Below, piece by piece: positions 36,859-45,807 of a DNA stretch of 64,000 nt. Positions within the stretch are counted from its first letter, which is position 1; each line of letters opens with the position of its first letter. The notes beneath the pieces were generated by a model. The model was not told where the DNA came from, did no database searches, and worked only from the letters and a program-made list of their open reading frames with translations. This DNA comes from CAIYRG01 sp963747255 (lineage in GTDB: Bacteria; Pseudomonadota; Alphaproteobacteria; Micropepsales; Micropepsaceae). The stretch is from assembly GCA_963747255.1 (NCBI GenBank), contig CAVVEG010000018.1:248001-312000 (forward strand), read 5' to 3'. The translations under genes were made by a program, and so were the position numbers.

Positions 36859-38255
36859 TGCGACTGGAATGACCGGGAAGCCGGTTTTGCCAGATCACGG
36901 ACCGAAAACCATCCCGGCAACAGGCGGGAAGAACGCAATCGTGGCTGCTTGCCCGCGGATTGCCGCAACAGTTTCACCGCCACAGTTGTTCCGAGTGAAT
37001 ACAGCGCCGGAATGCGAGCCACAGCAGCCCAGACTTTCAATCCTAGGGAAAGACCCGACGACGGAATCCCCTTTTCGAAGGCCAGATTGCGCCAGTGTCG
37101 CATGATGCGCGTGAGCGGAATCTTCACCGGACAGACGGAGTCGCAACGTCCACAGAAACTGCTCGCATCAGGCAGATGCCAGGTTTTTTCCAGACCATCC
37201 AGCCCGGGATCGAGCGCCGCGCCCAATGGACCGGGATAGGTTGCACCATAGGCATGGCCACCGATCGTTCCATAAACGGGGCAATGGTTCAGGCATGCCC
37301 CGCAACGGATGCATTGCAGGATTTCGGATGCCGGACTGTCGAGGATTGCGCTGCGGCCATTGTCGAGCAGCACGACATGGAATTCTTCCGGACCATCGGC
37401 ATCGTTTTCGCGCTTCGGCCCGGTCATGAAGCTGACATAGGAGGTGATTTCCTGGCCCGTTGCCGAGCGCGTAAGTAAACGCAGCAGAATGGAGGCGTCG
37501 GCAAGCCGTGGCACCACCTTTTCTATGCCGGCGACGACGATATGCGTTTTCGGCAACAGGCGCGTCAGATCGCCATTGCCCTCATTGGTCACGATGATCG
37601 CGGTGCCGGTTTCGGCAACAAGGAAATTCGCGCCGGTGATACCGGCATCCGCCGCTTCAAAACGCCTACGCAGGACAGATCGGGCCTCGGCGACGAGACG
37701 CGGCCGGTCGTCGAGGCGGCGGTCCGGCGGCAGCCACTGATGTTCCTTGCGGAAACTGCTTTCTACATCGGCCCGCCGGAGGTGAAAGGCCGGCGCCACG
37801 ATATGGCTTGGCCGTTCATGACGAAGCTGGATGATGTATTCGCCAAGATCGGTTTCGACCGGTGTGATGCCATTTTCCGCCAGATGGGCATTGAGCTCAA
37901 TTTCCTCCGTGACCATGGACTTGCCCTTGGTGACGGTACGGGCGTTGCGGGATTTCAGGATATTTGTGACGATTTCGCGCGCGGCAGCCGCGTCTGGCGC
38001 CCAATGCACCTGGCCGCCCATGGCATGAACCCGATCTTCAAACTGAATCAGCAGTTCGGGCAGGCGCGACAGCGCCGAAGCGCGGATCGTGCGTCCCTGC
38101 TCGCGAATTTCCTCGAACGGGACCGGCGAGGCGGCAAATGCTGCCGCCCGTTTCAGTTGAAATCCGTCCTTCAAATGAGCCAGGGATGTTTGCAGATGCG
38201 CATCCCGGAGCGCAAGCCTGGCGGCATCGGGAAAATTCACCGCATCCGTTGTCAT
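36828..38255 (-). CDS. lutB: LutB-type iron-sulfur lactate oxidation protein
   Basis: The product has 475 residues from ATG 38255 (ATGA overlap with lutA); the longer frame to 38375 lies within lutA. Two 4Fe-4S motifs are clear: CIRCGACLNHCPVYG and CGRCDSVCPVKIP. The LUD part covers the N-terminal half, with TKGKSMVTEEIELNAHL and ETGTAIIVTNEGNGDL. LutB with LutA and LutC converts L-lactate to pyruvate, independently of the flavin LldD type. An LldD-like enzyme is also present at 48094, so the organism may have two routes for lactate or related 2-hydroxyacids. Confidence 0.93.
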   Translation of the reverse strand: MTTDAVNFPDAARLALRDAHLQTSLAHLKDGFQLKRAAAFAASPVPFEEIREQGRTIRASALSRLPELLIQFEDRVHAMGGQVHWAPDAAAAREIVTNILKSRNARTVTKGKSMVTEEIELNAHLAENGITPVETDLGEYIIQLRHERPSHIVAPAFHLRRADVESSFRKEHQWLPPDRRLDDRPRLVAEARSVLRRRFEAADAGITGANFLVAETGTAIIVTNEGNGDLTRLLPKTHIVVAGIEKVVPRLADASILLRLLTRSATGQEITSYVSFMTGPKRENDADGPEEFHVVLLDNGRSAILDSPASEILQCIRCGACLNHCPVYGTIGGHAYGATYPGPLGAALDPGLDGLEKTWHLPDASSFCGRCDSVCPVKIPLTRIMRHWRNLAFEKGIPSSGLSLGLKVWAAVARIPALYSLGTTVAVKLLRQSAGKQPRLRSSRLLPGWFSVRDLAKPASRSFQSQWRKRERGSR

Positions 38256-39016
38256 GCCGATTCTTCGCCTATTGGCGGGACCGTCGCCGCCATATCCGCC
38301 AGTACTTCGGCCGCGTGCCGGAACTCCAGTTTTTCCCCACGGCGCGCCGCCCGGCCAGCCAGATGCAGCAGGCAACCAAGATCGCCCGCCAGCACCATCG
38401 CCACTCCGCGTGCCGTGGCGTCATCGATTTTGTCATCGGCCATGCGCGCCGAAATCTCCGGATACTTCACAGCGAAAAAGCCGCCAAATCCGCAGCAGAC
38501 CTCCTTATCGGCAAAATCCTGAATCTGCAGCCCGGAGACAGATTTCAGCAACAAGCGCGGTTCGGCCAGGCTGCCCATTTCGCGAAGCGAGGAACAGGAG
38601 TCGTGATACAGCGCAGTGGCCCTACACTCGGCAGAGACGGCGTTCAGTCCACAAACATTCACCAGGAAGGAGAACAATTCGTAGGTTTTTGCAGCCAATG
38701 TCGCAGCGCGCGGACCCCACACAGGATCGTCCCGGAACAGCCCGGGATAATGGACGCGCAGCATGCCGGCGCATGAACCGGATGGCGCCACCACATAATC
38801 GAAGGGCTCGAACAGGGCGATTGCGTCCCGCGCGAGGGCAATGGCATCTTTTCTGTCGCCGGAATTATAGGCCGGCTGTCCGCAACAGGTTTGCGCCGGA
38901 ACGGTTACTTCGCAATTTGCGCTCTGCAACAATTTGACGGCCGCGAATCCCGTCTCCGGCCGGAAGAGATCGGCGAGGCAGGTCACCAGTAGCCCGACGC
39001 GAAAGCGCGTGGTCAC
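38252..39016 (-). CDS. lutA: LutA-type Fe-S oxidoreductase subunit (CCG domain)
   Basis: This 254-residue protein has two cysteine-rich CCG repeats: TCCGQPAYNSGD with SGSCAGMLRVHYP, and HDSCSSLREM with VCCGFGGFFAVKYPEIS. These are heterodisulfide-reductase-type cluster ligands. A GTG start at 39016 overlaps the upstream acyltransferase stop (GTGA), so translation is coupled. It forms the lactate oxidase complex with LutB and LutC. No GntR-type lut regulator is visible nearby. Confidence 0.92.
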   Translation of the reverse strand: MTTRFRVGLLVTCLADLFRPETGFAAVKLLQSANCEVTVPAQTCCGQPAYNSGDRKDAIALARDAIALFEPFDYVVAPSGSCAGMLRVHYPGLFRDDPVWGPRAATLAAKTYELFSFLVNVCGLNAVSAECRATALYHDSCSSLREMGSLAEPRLLLKSVSGLQIQDFADKEVCCGFGGFFAVKYPEISARMADDKIDDATARGVAMVLAGDLGCLLHLAGRAARRGEKLEFRHAAEVLADMAATVPPIGEESA

Positions 39017-39894
39017 GGCCGGCGGCGCGCTTTCGTAAGGTAACGGGGCCGCCTGCCGCGCACGTTGCGCTGCGGCAGATCTGCCCCGAGTTCATAAGTT
39101 TTACTCCGAAGGAATTCCATCAACTGGTTGCGGTCGAGCGATTCCAAATCCTTGTACGGGATCGGTTCCCCGATGCGAAGGTGAATTTCGCTGCCGATCT
39201 TGTCGTAAACCTCCTTGAAAAACAGGGAAAGCCGAAGCGTCAGGCTGACATGGCTGGCAATCTGAAAAAGCCGGCTGTTCTGGCCCGCAAAAAAAATCGG
39301 CAATACCGGGCATTTCACACCGGAAATCAGGCGCGCCGCAAAGCTCTTCCACTCGAGATCGGTGGCATTCCGGCTCCATGCCTTCGGGGTGGTGGAAGCG
39401 CCGCCGGCGGGAAAGATGATCACGCAACCCCCGCGCGCGAGATGCGCTTTGGCTTCATTGCGGCTTTTGAGATTGGTGCTGAGCGCTTCTTTTGTTTCCG
39501 CAAAATCGATCGGCAGAAGATGTTCCCTGATCTCATCGGCCTGATACAGCACCGCATTGGTGAGCACGGTGAAATCCGTTCGGACTTTCGAGGTGAGATA
39601 GCTGATGATCAGCCCGTCAAGCACTCCGAAAGGATGATTGGCGACAATCACGAGAGCTCCGGCAGGAGGCATAGTGTCAAGCGCCTCCTCGTTGTATTTC
39701 AGCGATATCTCAAGGCGACGGAGCGCGGAGGCCCAGAAGCTTTCGCCTGGGACCGGATTGGCGCGATAGTCTTCATAGAGCCGCTTCAGATAGGGTTGTC
39801 CGGACATCGTTTCGATCGCCCGTATCAGCAGCCTTTTCAGCTTCCTGTCTTCATCGGATGCGTAGGAGAAACTCCTTATCGGCTCGGCTGGCAT
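39013..39894 (-). CDS. Lysophospholipid/ornithine-lipid type acyltransferase (PlsC-like hemolysin family)
   Basis: This 293-residue protein has the acyltransferase core: ANHPFGVLDGLIISYL (histidine and aspartate of the HX(4-5)D motif) and GGCVIIFPAGGASTTPKAW (glycine-rich, acyl-acceptor region). CPVLPIFFAGQNSRLF follows. Members described as hemolysin-related are lyso-ornithine lipid O-acyltransferases. The gene overlaps lutA by GTGA, so lactate oxidation genes and a membrane-lipid enzyme are co-translated, an unusual pairing. The substrate is not proven. Confidence 0.8.
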   Translation of the reverse strand: MPAEPIRSFSYASDEDRKLKRLLIRAIETMSGQPYLKRLYEDYRANPVPGESFWASALRRLEISLKYNEEALDTMPPAGALVIVANHPFGVLDGLIISYLTSKVRTDFTVLTNAVLYQADEIREHLLPIDFAETKEALSTNLKSRNEAKAHLARGGCVIIFPAGGASTTPKAWSRNATDLEWKSFAARLISGVKCPVLPIFFAGQNSRLFQIASHVSLTLRLSLFFKEVYDKIGSEIHLRIGEPIPYKDLESLDRNQLMEFLRSKTYELGADLPQRNVRGRRPRYLTKARRRP

Positions 39895-39900
39895 GATGGT

Positions 39901-40263
39901 TCATGCAAATGCGGCAAAGGCGAGCGCAGCCCAGCCGGCAAGAAGCAGCAGGCCGCCGATCGGCGTCACGAGTACGAGGGCGTTCGAACGGGCGAGCACC
40001 ATGAAATAGAGTGAACCCGAAAACAGGACAATCCCGGCGGTGAAGAGGAGCGCCGCGATGGTTGCAGCTTTCCGCCCCGATCCGGCTGCGGCCAGTGCGG
40101 CGGCGACCACCGCAACGGAATGGACCAGGTGATAATGCGCCGCTGTCTGAAATATCGAGAGGTTGTTCGCGTCGAGACGCGGTCCGAGGAAATGGGCCCC
40201 GAATGCTCCGGCGGCGACCGCAAGGAATCCATTTACGGCGCCGGCAAACAGCCAGATATTCAT
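39901..40263 (-). CDS. DUF423 small membrane protein
   Basis: The product has 120 residues from ATG 40263 (MNIWLFAGAVNGFL). Four hydrophobic segments and the DUF423 pattern FLAVAAGAFGAHFL with HYHLVHSVAVV are evident. The longer frame to 40395 is unlikely, because the family starts with the first helix. No function is known. It is just upstream of the acyltransferase on the same strand and divergent from an alpha/beta hydrolase. Confidence 0.85.
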   Translation of the reverse strand: MNIWLFAGAVNGFLAVAAGAFGAHFLGPRLDANNLSIFQTAAHYHLVHSVAVVAAALAAAGSGRKAATIAALLFTAGIVLFSGSLYFMVLARSNALVLVTPIGGLLLLAGWAALAFAAFA

Positions 40264-40405
40264 CCCGCTCTTCCGGGGCGAGCGCTTTCCGATTGGAAGA
40301 GATCCGAAAGGCATTCCAATTCCCGATTGCTGCGTTTTGGGCGACGAAGCGGAAGACATTCCGGCTGAAAACGCTCGAGGTCCCCAATCGGGCAATCGGC
40401 TTGCA

Positions 40406-41197
40406 ATGGATTTCCAAACGCGCGACTTACCGGAAATGACCTATCATGTTGTGGCTTCCGGCGGAATCGATATTGCCTATGAAACCGTGGGCGAGGGTAC
40501 GCCTGTCCTGCTGATCCACGGCTTCGGGGCAAACCGGACCATCACCTGGCGAAACACGGGATGGTTTGATGTTCTGGTGAAAGCCGGACATCGGGTCATC
40601 GCGATGGACTGTCGCGGTCATGGACAATCGGGCAAACCGCACGCGCCGAAGGCCTATGATGAGGGACAACTGGCGGCCGACGCCATGGCAGTACTGACGC
40701 AAGCCGGTGCCGGTGCGGCGGACGTGATGGGCTATTCGATGGGCGCGCACGTGGCGATCCGGCTGATGCACGATCACCCGGCGGCTTTCGGCCGCTGCGT
40801 TCTCGCGGGCGCCGGCGAGACCTATTTCGCATTGTTGCCGGAAATCACCGAGGCGATAGCCCGGGGGCTGGAGAGCGACGACGCCTCTGGCATCGGCATG
40901 CCAATCGCGCGGGAGTTTCGCACTTTTTGCGAGCGGGCAGGTGATGACCTGAAGGCCATGGCTGCCTGTATGCGGCGGAAGCGTCGGATCTTTTCGCCCG
41001 CGGAACTCGCCCCTGCTTCTCAGCCGGTCCTCGTCGTGTGCGGCTCGGACGATACGGTCGCAGGTTCGCCCGAGGTGCTGGCTCGCGCGTTTCCGCATGG
41101 GCAAAGCATCACGGTACCGAAGCGCAATCACCATTCCACGGTTGGCGACCGCGTTTACAAGGATGCGGTGGTCAATTTCTTTGCAAGCGAGGACTGA
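40406..41197 (+). CDS. Alpha/beta hydrolase
   Basis: The product has about 263 residues from ATG 40406; 40436 is an alternative start. It is a canonical alpha/beta hydrolase with oxyanion strand VLLIHGFGANR, nucleophile elbow GYSMGAH (Ser111), acid in VVCGSDDTV and catalytic histidine in RNHHSTVGDRVYKD. Closest in layout to small esterases or haloalkane/epoxide-type hydrolases; substrate unknown. It precedes the acyl-CoA dehydrogenase by 10 bases, so it may supply or release its substrate. Confidence 0.82.
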   Translation: MDFQTRDLPEMTYHVVASGGIDIAYETVGEGTPVLLIHGFGANRTITWRNTGWFDVLVKAGHRVIAMDCRGHGQSGKPHAPKAYDEGQLAADAMAVLTQAGAGAADVMGYSMGAHVAIRLMHDHPAAFGRCVLAGAGETYFALLPEITEAIARGLESDDASGIGMPIAREFRTFCERAGDDLKAMAACMRRKRRIFSPAELAPASQPVLVVCGSDDTVAGSPEVLARAFPHGQSITVPKRNHHSTVGDRVYKDAVVNFFASED

Positions 41198-41207
41198 GGC
41201 AATCGGC

Positions 41208-42387
41208 ATGGCAGACGCCGTTTTCGACTGGAGCGATCCGCTGCTCTTCAACGAAGAGCTCTCGGATGAGGAGCGGATGGTTCGGGATAATGCCCGCCGA
41301 TTTTGTGAGGATAAACTGCTGGTGCGCGTGCGCGACGATTTCCGCCATGAGCGCTTCGATCCTTCGGTGCTGGCGGACATGGGCGCGATGGGATTTCTTG
41401 GCGCAACTCTGCCTGAAGAGGAGGGTGGCGCGGGGCTCAGCTATGTGTCCTACGGACTGATCGCCCGCGAAGTGGAACGAATTGATTCGGGATACCGCTC
41501 GATGATGAGCGTTCAGAGCGCATTCGTGATGTACCCGATTTCGGTTTATGGCAGCGATTCGCAGAAACGGAAGTTCCTGCCCAAAGCTGGCCCGCGGTGA
41601 AATGATCGGTTGCTTCGGACTGACGGAGCCGGATCATGGTTCCGACCCCGGCTCCATGAAAACACACGCCGTCAAAGTGGCGGGCGGATATCGCCTGAAC
41701 GGCGCAAAAACCTGGATCACCAATTCACCGAACGCGCATGTGGCAGTGGTCTGGGCGAAAACGGAAGACAGGCGGATTCGCGGGTTTCTGGTTGAGCGGG
41801 GCGCGAAAGGATTTACGACACCGAAAATCGAGGGAAAATTTTCACTGCGCGCCTCGCCGACTGGCGAAATCGTGCTCGCGGATTGCTTCGTGCCCGAGGA
41901 AAATCTGCTCCCCAATATAAGCGGACTGGCGGGACCCTTCGGGTGTTTGAACCGCGCGCGCTACGGGATTGCTTGGGGCGCCATGGGGGCTGCCGAATTT
42001 TGCTGGAAAGCGGCGAGACAGTATACACTGGATCGCACGCAATTCGGCCGTCCGCTTGCTGCGACCCAACTGGTCCAGAAGAAACTTGCGGACATGCAAA
42101 CCGAAATCACGCTCGGATTACTGGGTGCGCTGCGCCTTGGCCGCCTGGTGGATCAGGGAAAGGCGGCACCCGAGGCGATTTCACTGATGAAGCGCAACAA
42201 TTGCGGCAAGGCGCTCGAGATCGCCCGAATGGCGCGCGACATGCATGGCGGCAACGGCGTCGCGGACGAATATCACGTGATCCGTCACGTTCTGAATCTG
42301 GAAGCGGTGAATACCTATGAGGGCACGCACGACATTCATGCGCTGATCCTCGGCCGCGCTCAGACGGGCATCCAGGCATTCAACTGA
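41208..42387 (+). pseudogene. gcdH: Glutaryl-CoA dehydrogenase-like acyl-CoA dehydrogenase, single frameshift
   Basis: Two frames together give one acyl-CoA dehydrogenase of about 392 residues. The N-part (MADAVFDWSDPLLFNEE) ends at KFLPKAGPR with a stop at 41600, and the other frame continues as LARGEMIGCFGLTEPDHGSD. Removing one A from the AAA at about 41590-41592 restores FLPKLARGEMIGC, the normal order. The flavin-binding NGAKTWITNS and the C-terminal catalytic loop TYEGTHDIHALILGRA (Glu) match the glutaryl-CoA dehydrogenase group, and DRTQFGRPLAATQLVQKKL is family-typical. The likely pathway is lysine, tryptophan or aromatic degradation. Confidence 0.85.
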
Positions 42388-42414
42388 CATTAAATTTGCC
42401 CTGCACGCGGCGGG

Positions 42415-43209
42415 CTATCGCCGGCGAAAGGCGACGAACCCGGCCCAGCCGAAACCCAGGGCCATGATGACGGTCACGAAGCCATAGGCGAAAGACGCCT
42501 GGTAGGCATAGTTATAAACCTGTCGCTCGAAACCGCTCTTGTCGACGAACAGGGGTGATGATTGCGCGCTGACCACAACGCCGCCGCGAAACAAAAAAAC
42601 TTCGGCGCGATATTCGCCCGGCGGTACGGCAGCCGGAATGGGAATTTGGGCGCGGAAGAGTGTTCGGCTTAAGAATTCGATTCCTGTTGGGCTCTCCCAA
42701 TAAAGATGCTCGCGTTTCAAATCCCGCACCGCGGCGGCGCGAAATGCTACGGCTTCCTCCGGGCTCGAAGCACCACGCACATTTGCTTCCAGATTGGCCG
42801 TACCGAGACGAAATCTTTGAAGCGTGGGCAGTGTTGCGATATCGTCGATGGGCCTGGTACTCGCGAGAAAGTAATAGCCGGGCATGCCGCTCAGCTGGAT
42901 TTGTTCGCGATTGATCCAGACGCCGAAAACCCGCTCTTTGCGGCGAACGGTCATATCTACGGGCGGTCCGCGGATCACGATGACCAGATCCTGATCCTTG
43001 CTCGCGGTGATTTCGCCCATGGCTTCGATCGCGCCGAACATGACGATGTCCGTGCCGTTGAAATTCGAGGTAATCTGAATGAGATCGGTTGAAAGGCCGG
43101 ACACGAGATCCTGCGCCCGCACGCTGCTTCCGCAAAGACAAAGGGTAAGCGCCGCCAGCACGGGTTGGAGCCGCCGCTTCAAAAACCGTGTTCGCGCGGA
43201 CCAAATCAT
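42415..43209 (-). CDS. TIGR02186 family alphaproteobacterial membrane protein
   Basis: The product has 264 residues from ATG 43209, which overlaps the CAP gene stop (ATGA). A signal peptide (ending SSVRAQD) precedes a beta-rich extracytoplasmic region with ITSNFNGTDIVMFGAIE and IRGPPVDMTVRRKERVFGVW. A single C-terminal membrane helix (SFAYGFVTVIMALGFGWAGF) ends in a positively charged tail. Members are typically encoded beside a TauE/SafE-type sulfite exporter permease; none is present here. Function unknown. Confidence 0.85.
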   Translation of the reverse strand: MIWSARTRFLKRRLQPVLAALTLCLCGSSVRAQDLVSGLSTDLIQITSNFNGTDIVMFGAIEAMGEITASKDQDLVIVIRGPPVDMTVRRKERVFGVWINREQIQLSGMPGYYFLASTRPIDDIATLPTLQRFRLGTANLEANVRGASSPEEAVAFRAAAVRDLKREHLYWESPTGIEFLSRTLFRAQIPIPAAVPPGEYRAEVFLFRGGVVVSAQSSPLFVDKSGFERQVYNYAYQASFAYGFVTVIMALGFGWAGFVAFRRR

Positions 43210-43741
43210 TGTGGCTCCGGAAGACCAAGATCGGTGGCAAAGATTCTGCAGCATAAACCATATTTCCGCTCACCGCGATGCCGATGCCCGTCCGGTCGAA
43301 GCCCGGGTAAAGGTATATTGAAGCGGTGGTCTGGGCTGTTTTCCCAGATCGACAGGAACTCCTGCGCAAAACTTTGCTGCGATCGATCGGTCGGCCTGGC
43401 GTGAAATATTGGGCTGCGGAATTCTCGGCCGACAAAGCCCCGGAATTTCGGATTTTCGAGCAGGACATTAACGGCAACATTGCCCTCCGGATTGTCGACA
43501 TCGAATGAATGCTTCATTGCCATGTCATCGGAATGAGTTTGGGCTGCGCGCATCAGTTCCGGGTCAAGCATCAGTGGCTTTGCGCCGTTATTGAGACGTT
43601 CGCGTTCAGCCTCGACAAGCCCAGAAGGTGGGCTTTCACTTGATCCAGCTGTGCGTTCAGGGGCAGCGGAGCCGTCGGGACCGGTTTCCCGGCACAACCG
43701 ATCAACAAAAACGCGCAAAATAGCCCCGAATACGCTTTCAT
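43206..43741 (-). pseudogene. CAP-domain (SCP/PR1-like) lipoprotein, multiply frameshifted
   Basis: The N-terminus is a lipoprotein signal (MKAYSGLFCAFLLIGCAGK, lipidated Cys after LLIG). The CAP core is then spread over different frames: EAERERLNNGAKPLMLDPEL, HSDDMAMKHSFDVDNPEG, ENSAAQYFTPG, SFAQEFLSIWENSPDHRFNI, YPGFDRTGIGIAVSGNMVYA and FATDLGLPEPQ. At least five frame switches are needed in 536 bases. The CAP layout and the WENSPDHR helix are clear. It is either decayed or poorly read sequence. Confidence 0.7.
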
Positions 43742-43997
43742 TCCGGCCAGCCATTCCTTTTCATGACAATCAAATGCCGCCACCGGAACTTGCAAATGAA
43801 CGTGAATGACCCTGCCACGTTTACGAATCAATAGTTTGGCTGAGGTTCTTTCCTGTCAAGCCTGTGCCAGGGCGCCTGCCCCGAGGCAGCGCTTTGAAAG
43901 GTGGTATTTATGGGCTGGTTTGAGGCCCCCAACTTTGCACGAAATATCGAATTGAGCTTCTTGCTCCACTGTTTTCCGGAGGTGAGCCGGGGTTCTT

Positions 43998-45807
43998 CCG
44001 GCCGCTCTTCTGGAGCGGCTGAAGAATTTCCGCATACTGGAAGAGGTCGGAGATCAGGCGTTCGCCGCCTGTTGGCCGCCGCTGACTGGTTCGGTTTGCC
44101 CGGCGGGAGCGCAGCTCGCCCGCGACGGCGAAAATGACCGGGCGGTGTTCCTCGTCGTCACTGGTTCCCTGGGGGTTTTCGTGGAGAGTGACATGGCCCA
44201 AAGCGGCTCGTCGCCACCATTCCCGCCGGCGAAACGGTTGGCGAAATGTCGCTGCTGACCGGCGAATTCGCATTCGGCGACTTTGGTGGCGTTGCGCGAT
44301 ACCGAACTCCTGCGCATCGGGCCGAGAAGGCGTTCGACGTGCCTGATCACGCGCCATCCCCGCGTGATGCTCAATTTGCTGAAAATCGTGGTGCGCACGG
44401 CTTCGCGAGACGACGCGTGGCGCGCAGCAGCGCGCCAGGCCGAAGACATTTGCCATGGTGCCGATCCAGCGCGGGCTTACCGAAGTGGCCGCGGTTCGCG
44501 CGATGGCGGACGCACTGGTCAAGATGGGCGCGAAGGCGGCCGTGCTGGATGTCCTCGGCGAGCGGCGAGACGACCGAATGGTTCAATCGCTTCGAAGCCG
44601 AACACGACATCGTCTTCTATCATGGCGATCAGCCGGACAGCAGCTTGGACAAGCCTCTGCCTTCGGCAGGCGGACCGGATCATGCTGATTGCGCGCGCGG
44701 ATGAAGCCCTTCCGCTGCATCCTTTCGAACGCCGTTTTTTCCAGCGGGAGCTGACCGCCACGCCGGAATTGCTGCTGGTCCATTCCAAGGGGCATGTCGC
44801 AGGGCGGGCTTCCGCGGCATATCGAATTCCGCAGCGACCTGTTCGGCGCCCACCATCATGTGCGGACTGGCAACATCGAGGACATAAACGGCTCGCGCGG
44901 TTCATTGCGGGTTCTGCGGTGAACATCGTGCTGGCGGGCGGCGGGGCGCGTGGTTTTGCCCATATCGGCGTGCTGAAGGCCCTGCGCGAAGCGGGGGTGC
45001 CGTTCGATTGCGTTGCCGGTACCAGCATGGGCGGGATTATTGCCGCCGGCGTTGCGATGGAGTGGGAGCCTTGAAGAGCTGACCGAACGGGTGCGGGACT
45101 CGTTTGTCGCCAACCGCCCCTCTCCGATTTCACGCTTCCCCTGATCGCACTGTTCCGCGGCGCGAAAGTGACGGCGCTGCTGCAAGAAACATTTCGGCGA
45201 AATGCGGATTGAAGATTTGCCGAAACCCTATTTCTGCGTCTCGTCGGACCTGACCACCGGGCGTGATTATGTGCACCGTTCCGGGCCGTTGTGGCGAGCG
45301 TTGCGCGCAAGCGTCGCTGTTCCCGGCATTCTGCCGCCCGATAGCGCGAGGGGGCCATCTGCTGGCGGATGGCGGCGTGATGAACAATCTTGCCCGTGGA
45401 TGTCATGGCGGCGGACGCACGCGGTCCGATTATCGCGGTGGACGTCTCCGGCGAAATCGATCTCAGGGCGACGACGAACATTACGGCGAACGGTCGATTT
45501 TCTCGCTCGTCATGGCAGCGCATGCGCGGTTCGCCTTCGATCGTCTCGATTTTGATGCGCGCGGGAACCATGGGAAGCGATTCCCAGCGCCGTCAGCGTG
45601 CGGGCGTTGGCGGATTTTCTGATCGAGCCGCCGCTGGACGGGATCAGCATCCGCGACTGGAAGGCTTTCGATCGCATCATCGCCCAGGGTTATGCCTATG
45701 CGATGCTGGACATTGAAAAGCATGGCGTGCCGCTTTCCGACTCCTGGGCTGCGGGACCTGCGCTCTCCGTCAACAGGCTGGGCGTTCGCGCAACTGCATT
45801 GCAATGA
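43998..45807 (+). pseudogene. cNMP-binding plus patatin-like phospholipase (NTE-type), heavily frameshifted
   Basis: Fragments in changing frames spell a cyclic-nucleotide-binding domain (LARDGENDRAVFLVVTGSLG, VATIPAGETVGEMSLLTGE, HSATLVALRDTELLRIG). A middle region follows (FAMVPIQRGLTEVAAVRAM), then a patatin domain with oxyanion loop GGGARGFAHIGVL, nucleophile GTSMGGIIAAG and the catalytic Asp in LLADGGVMNNL. An intact tail, RALADFLIEPPLDGISIRDW, ends at 45807. By my count more than a dozen shifts of both signs are needed. The start is uncertain; I place it near 43998. This is the most damaged locus in the window. Confidence 0.75.
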
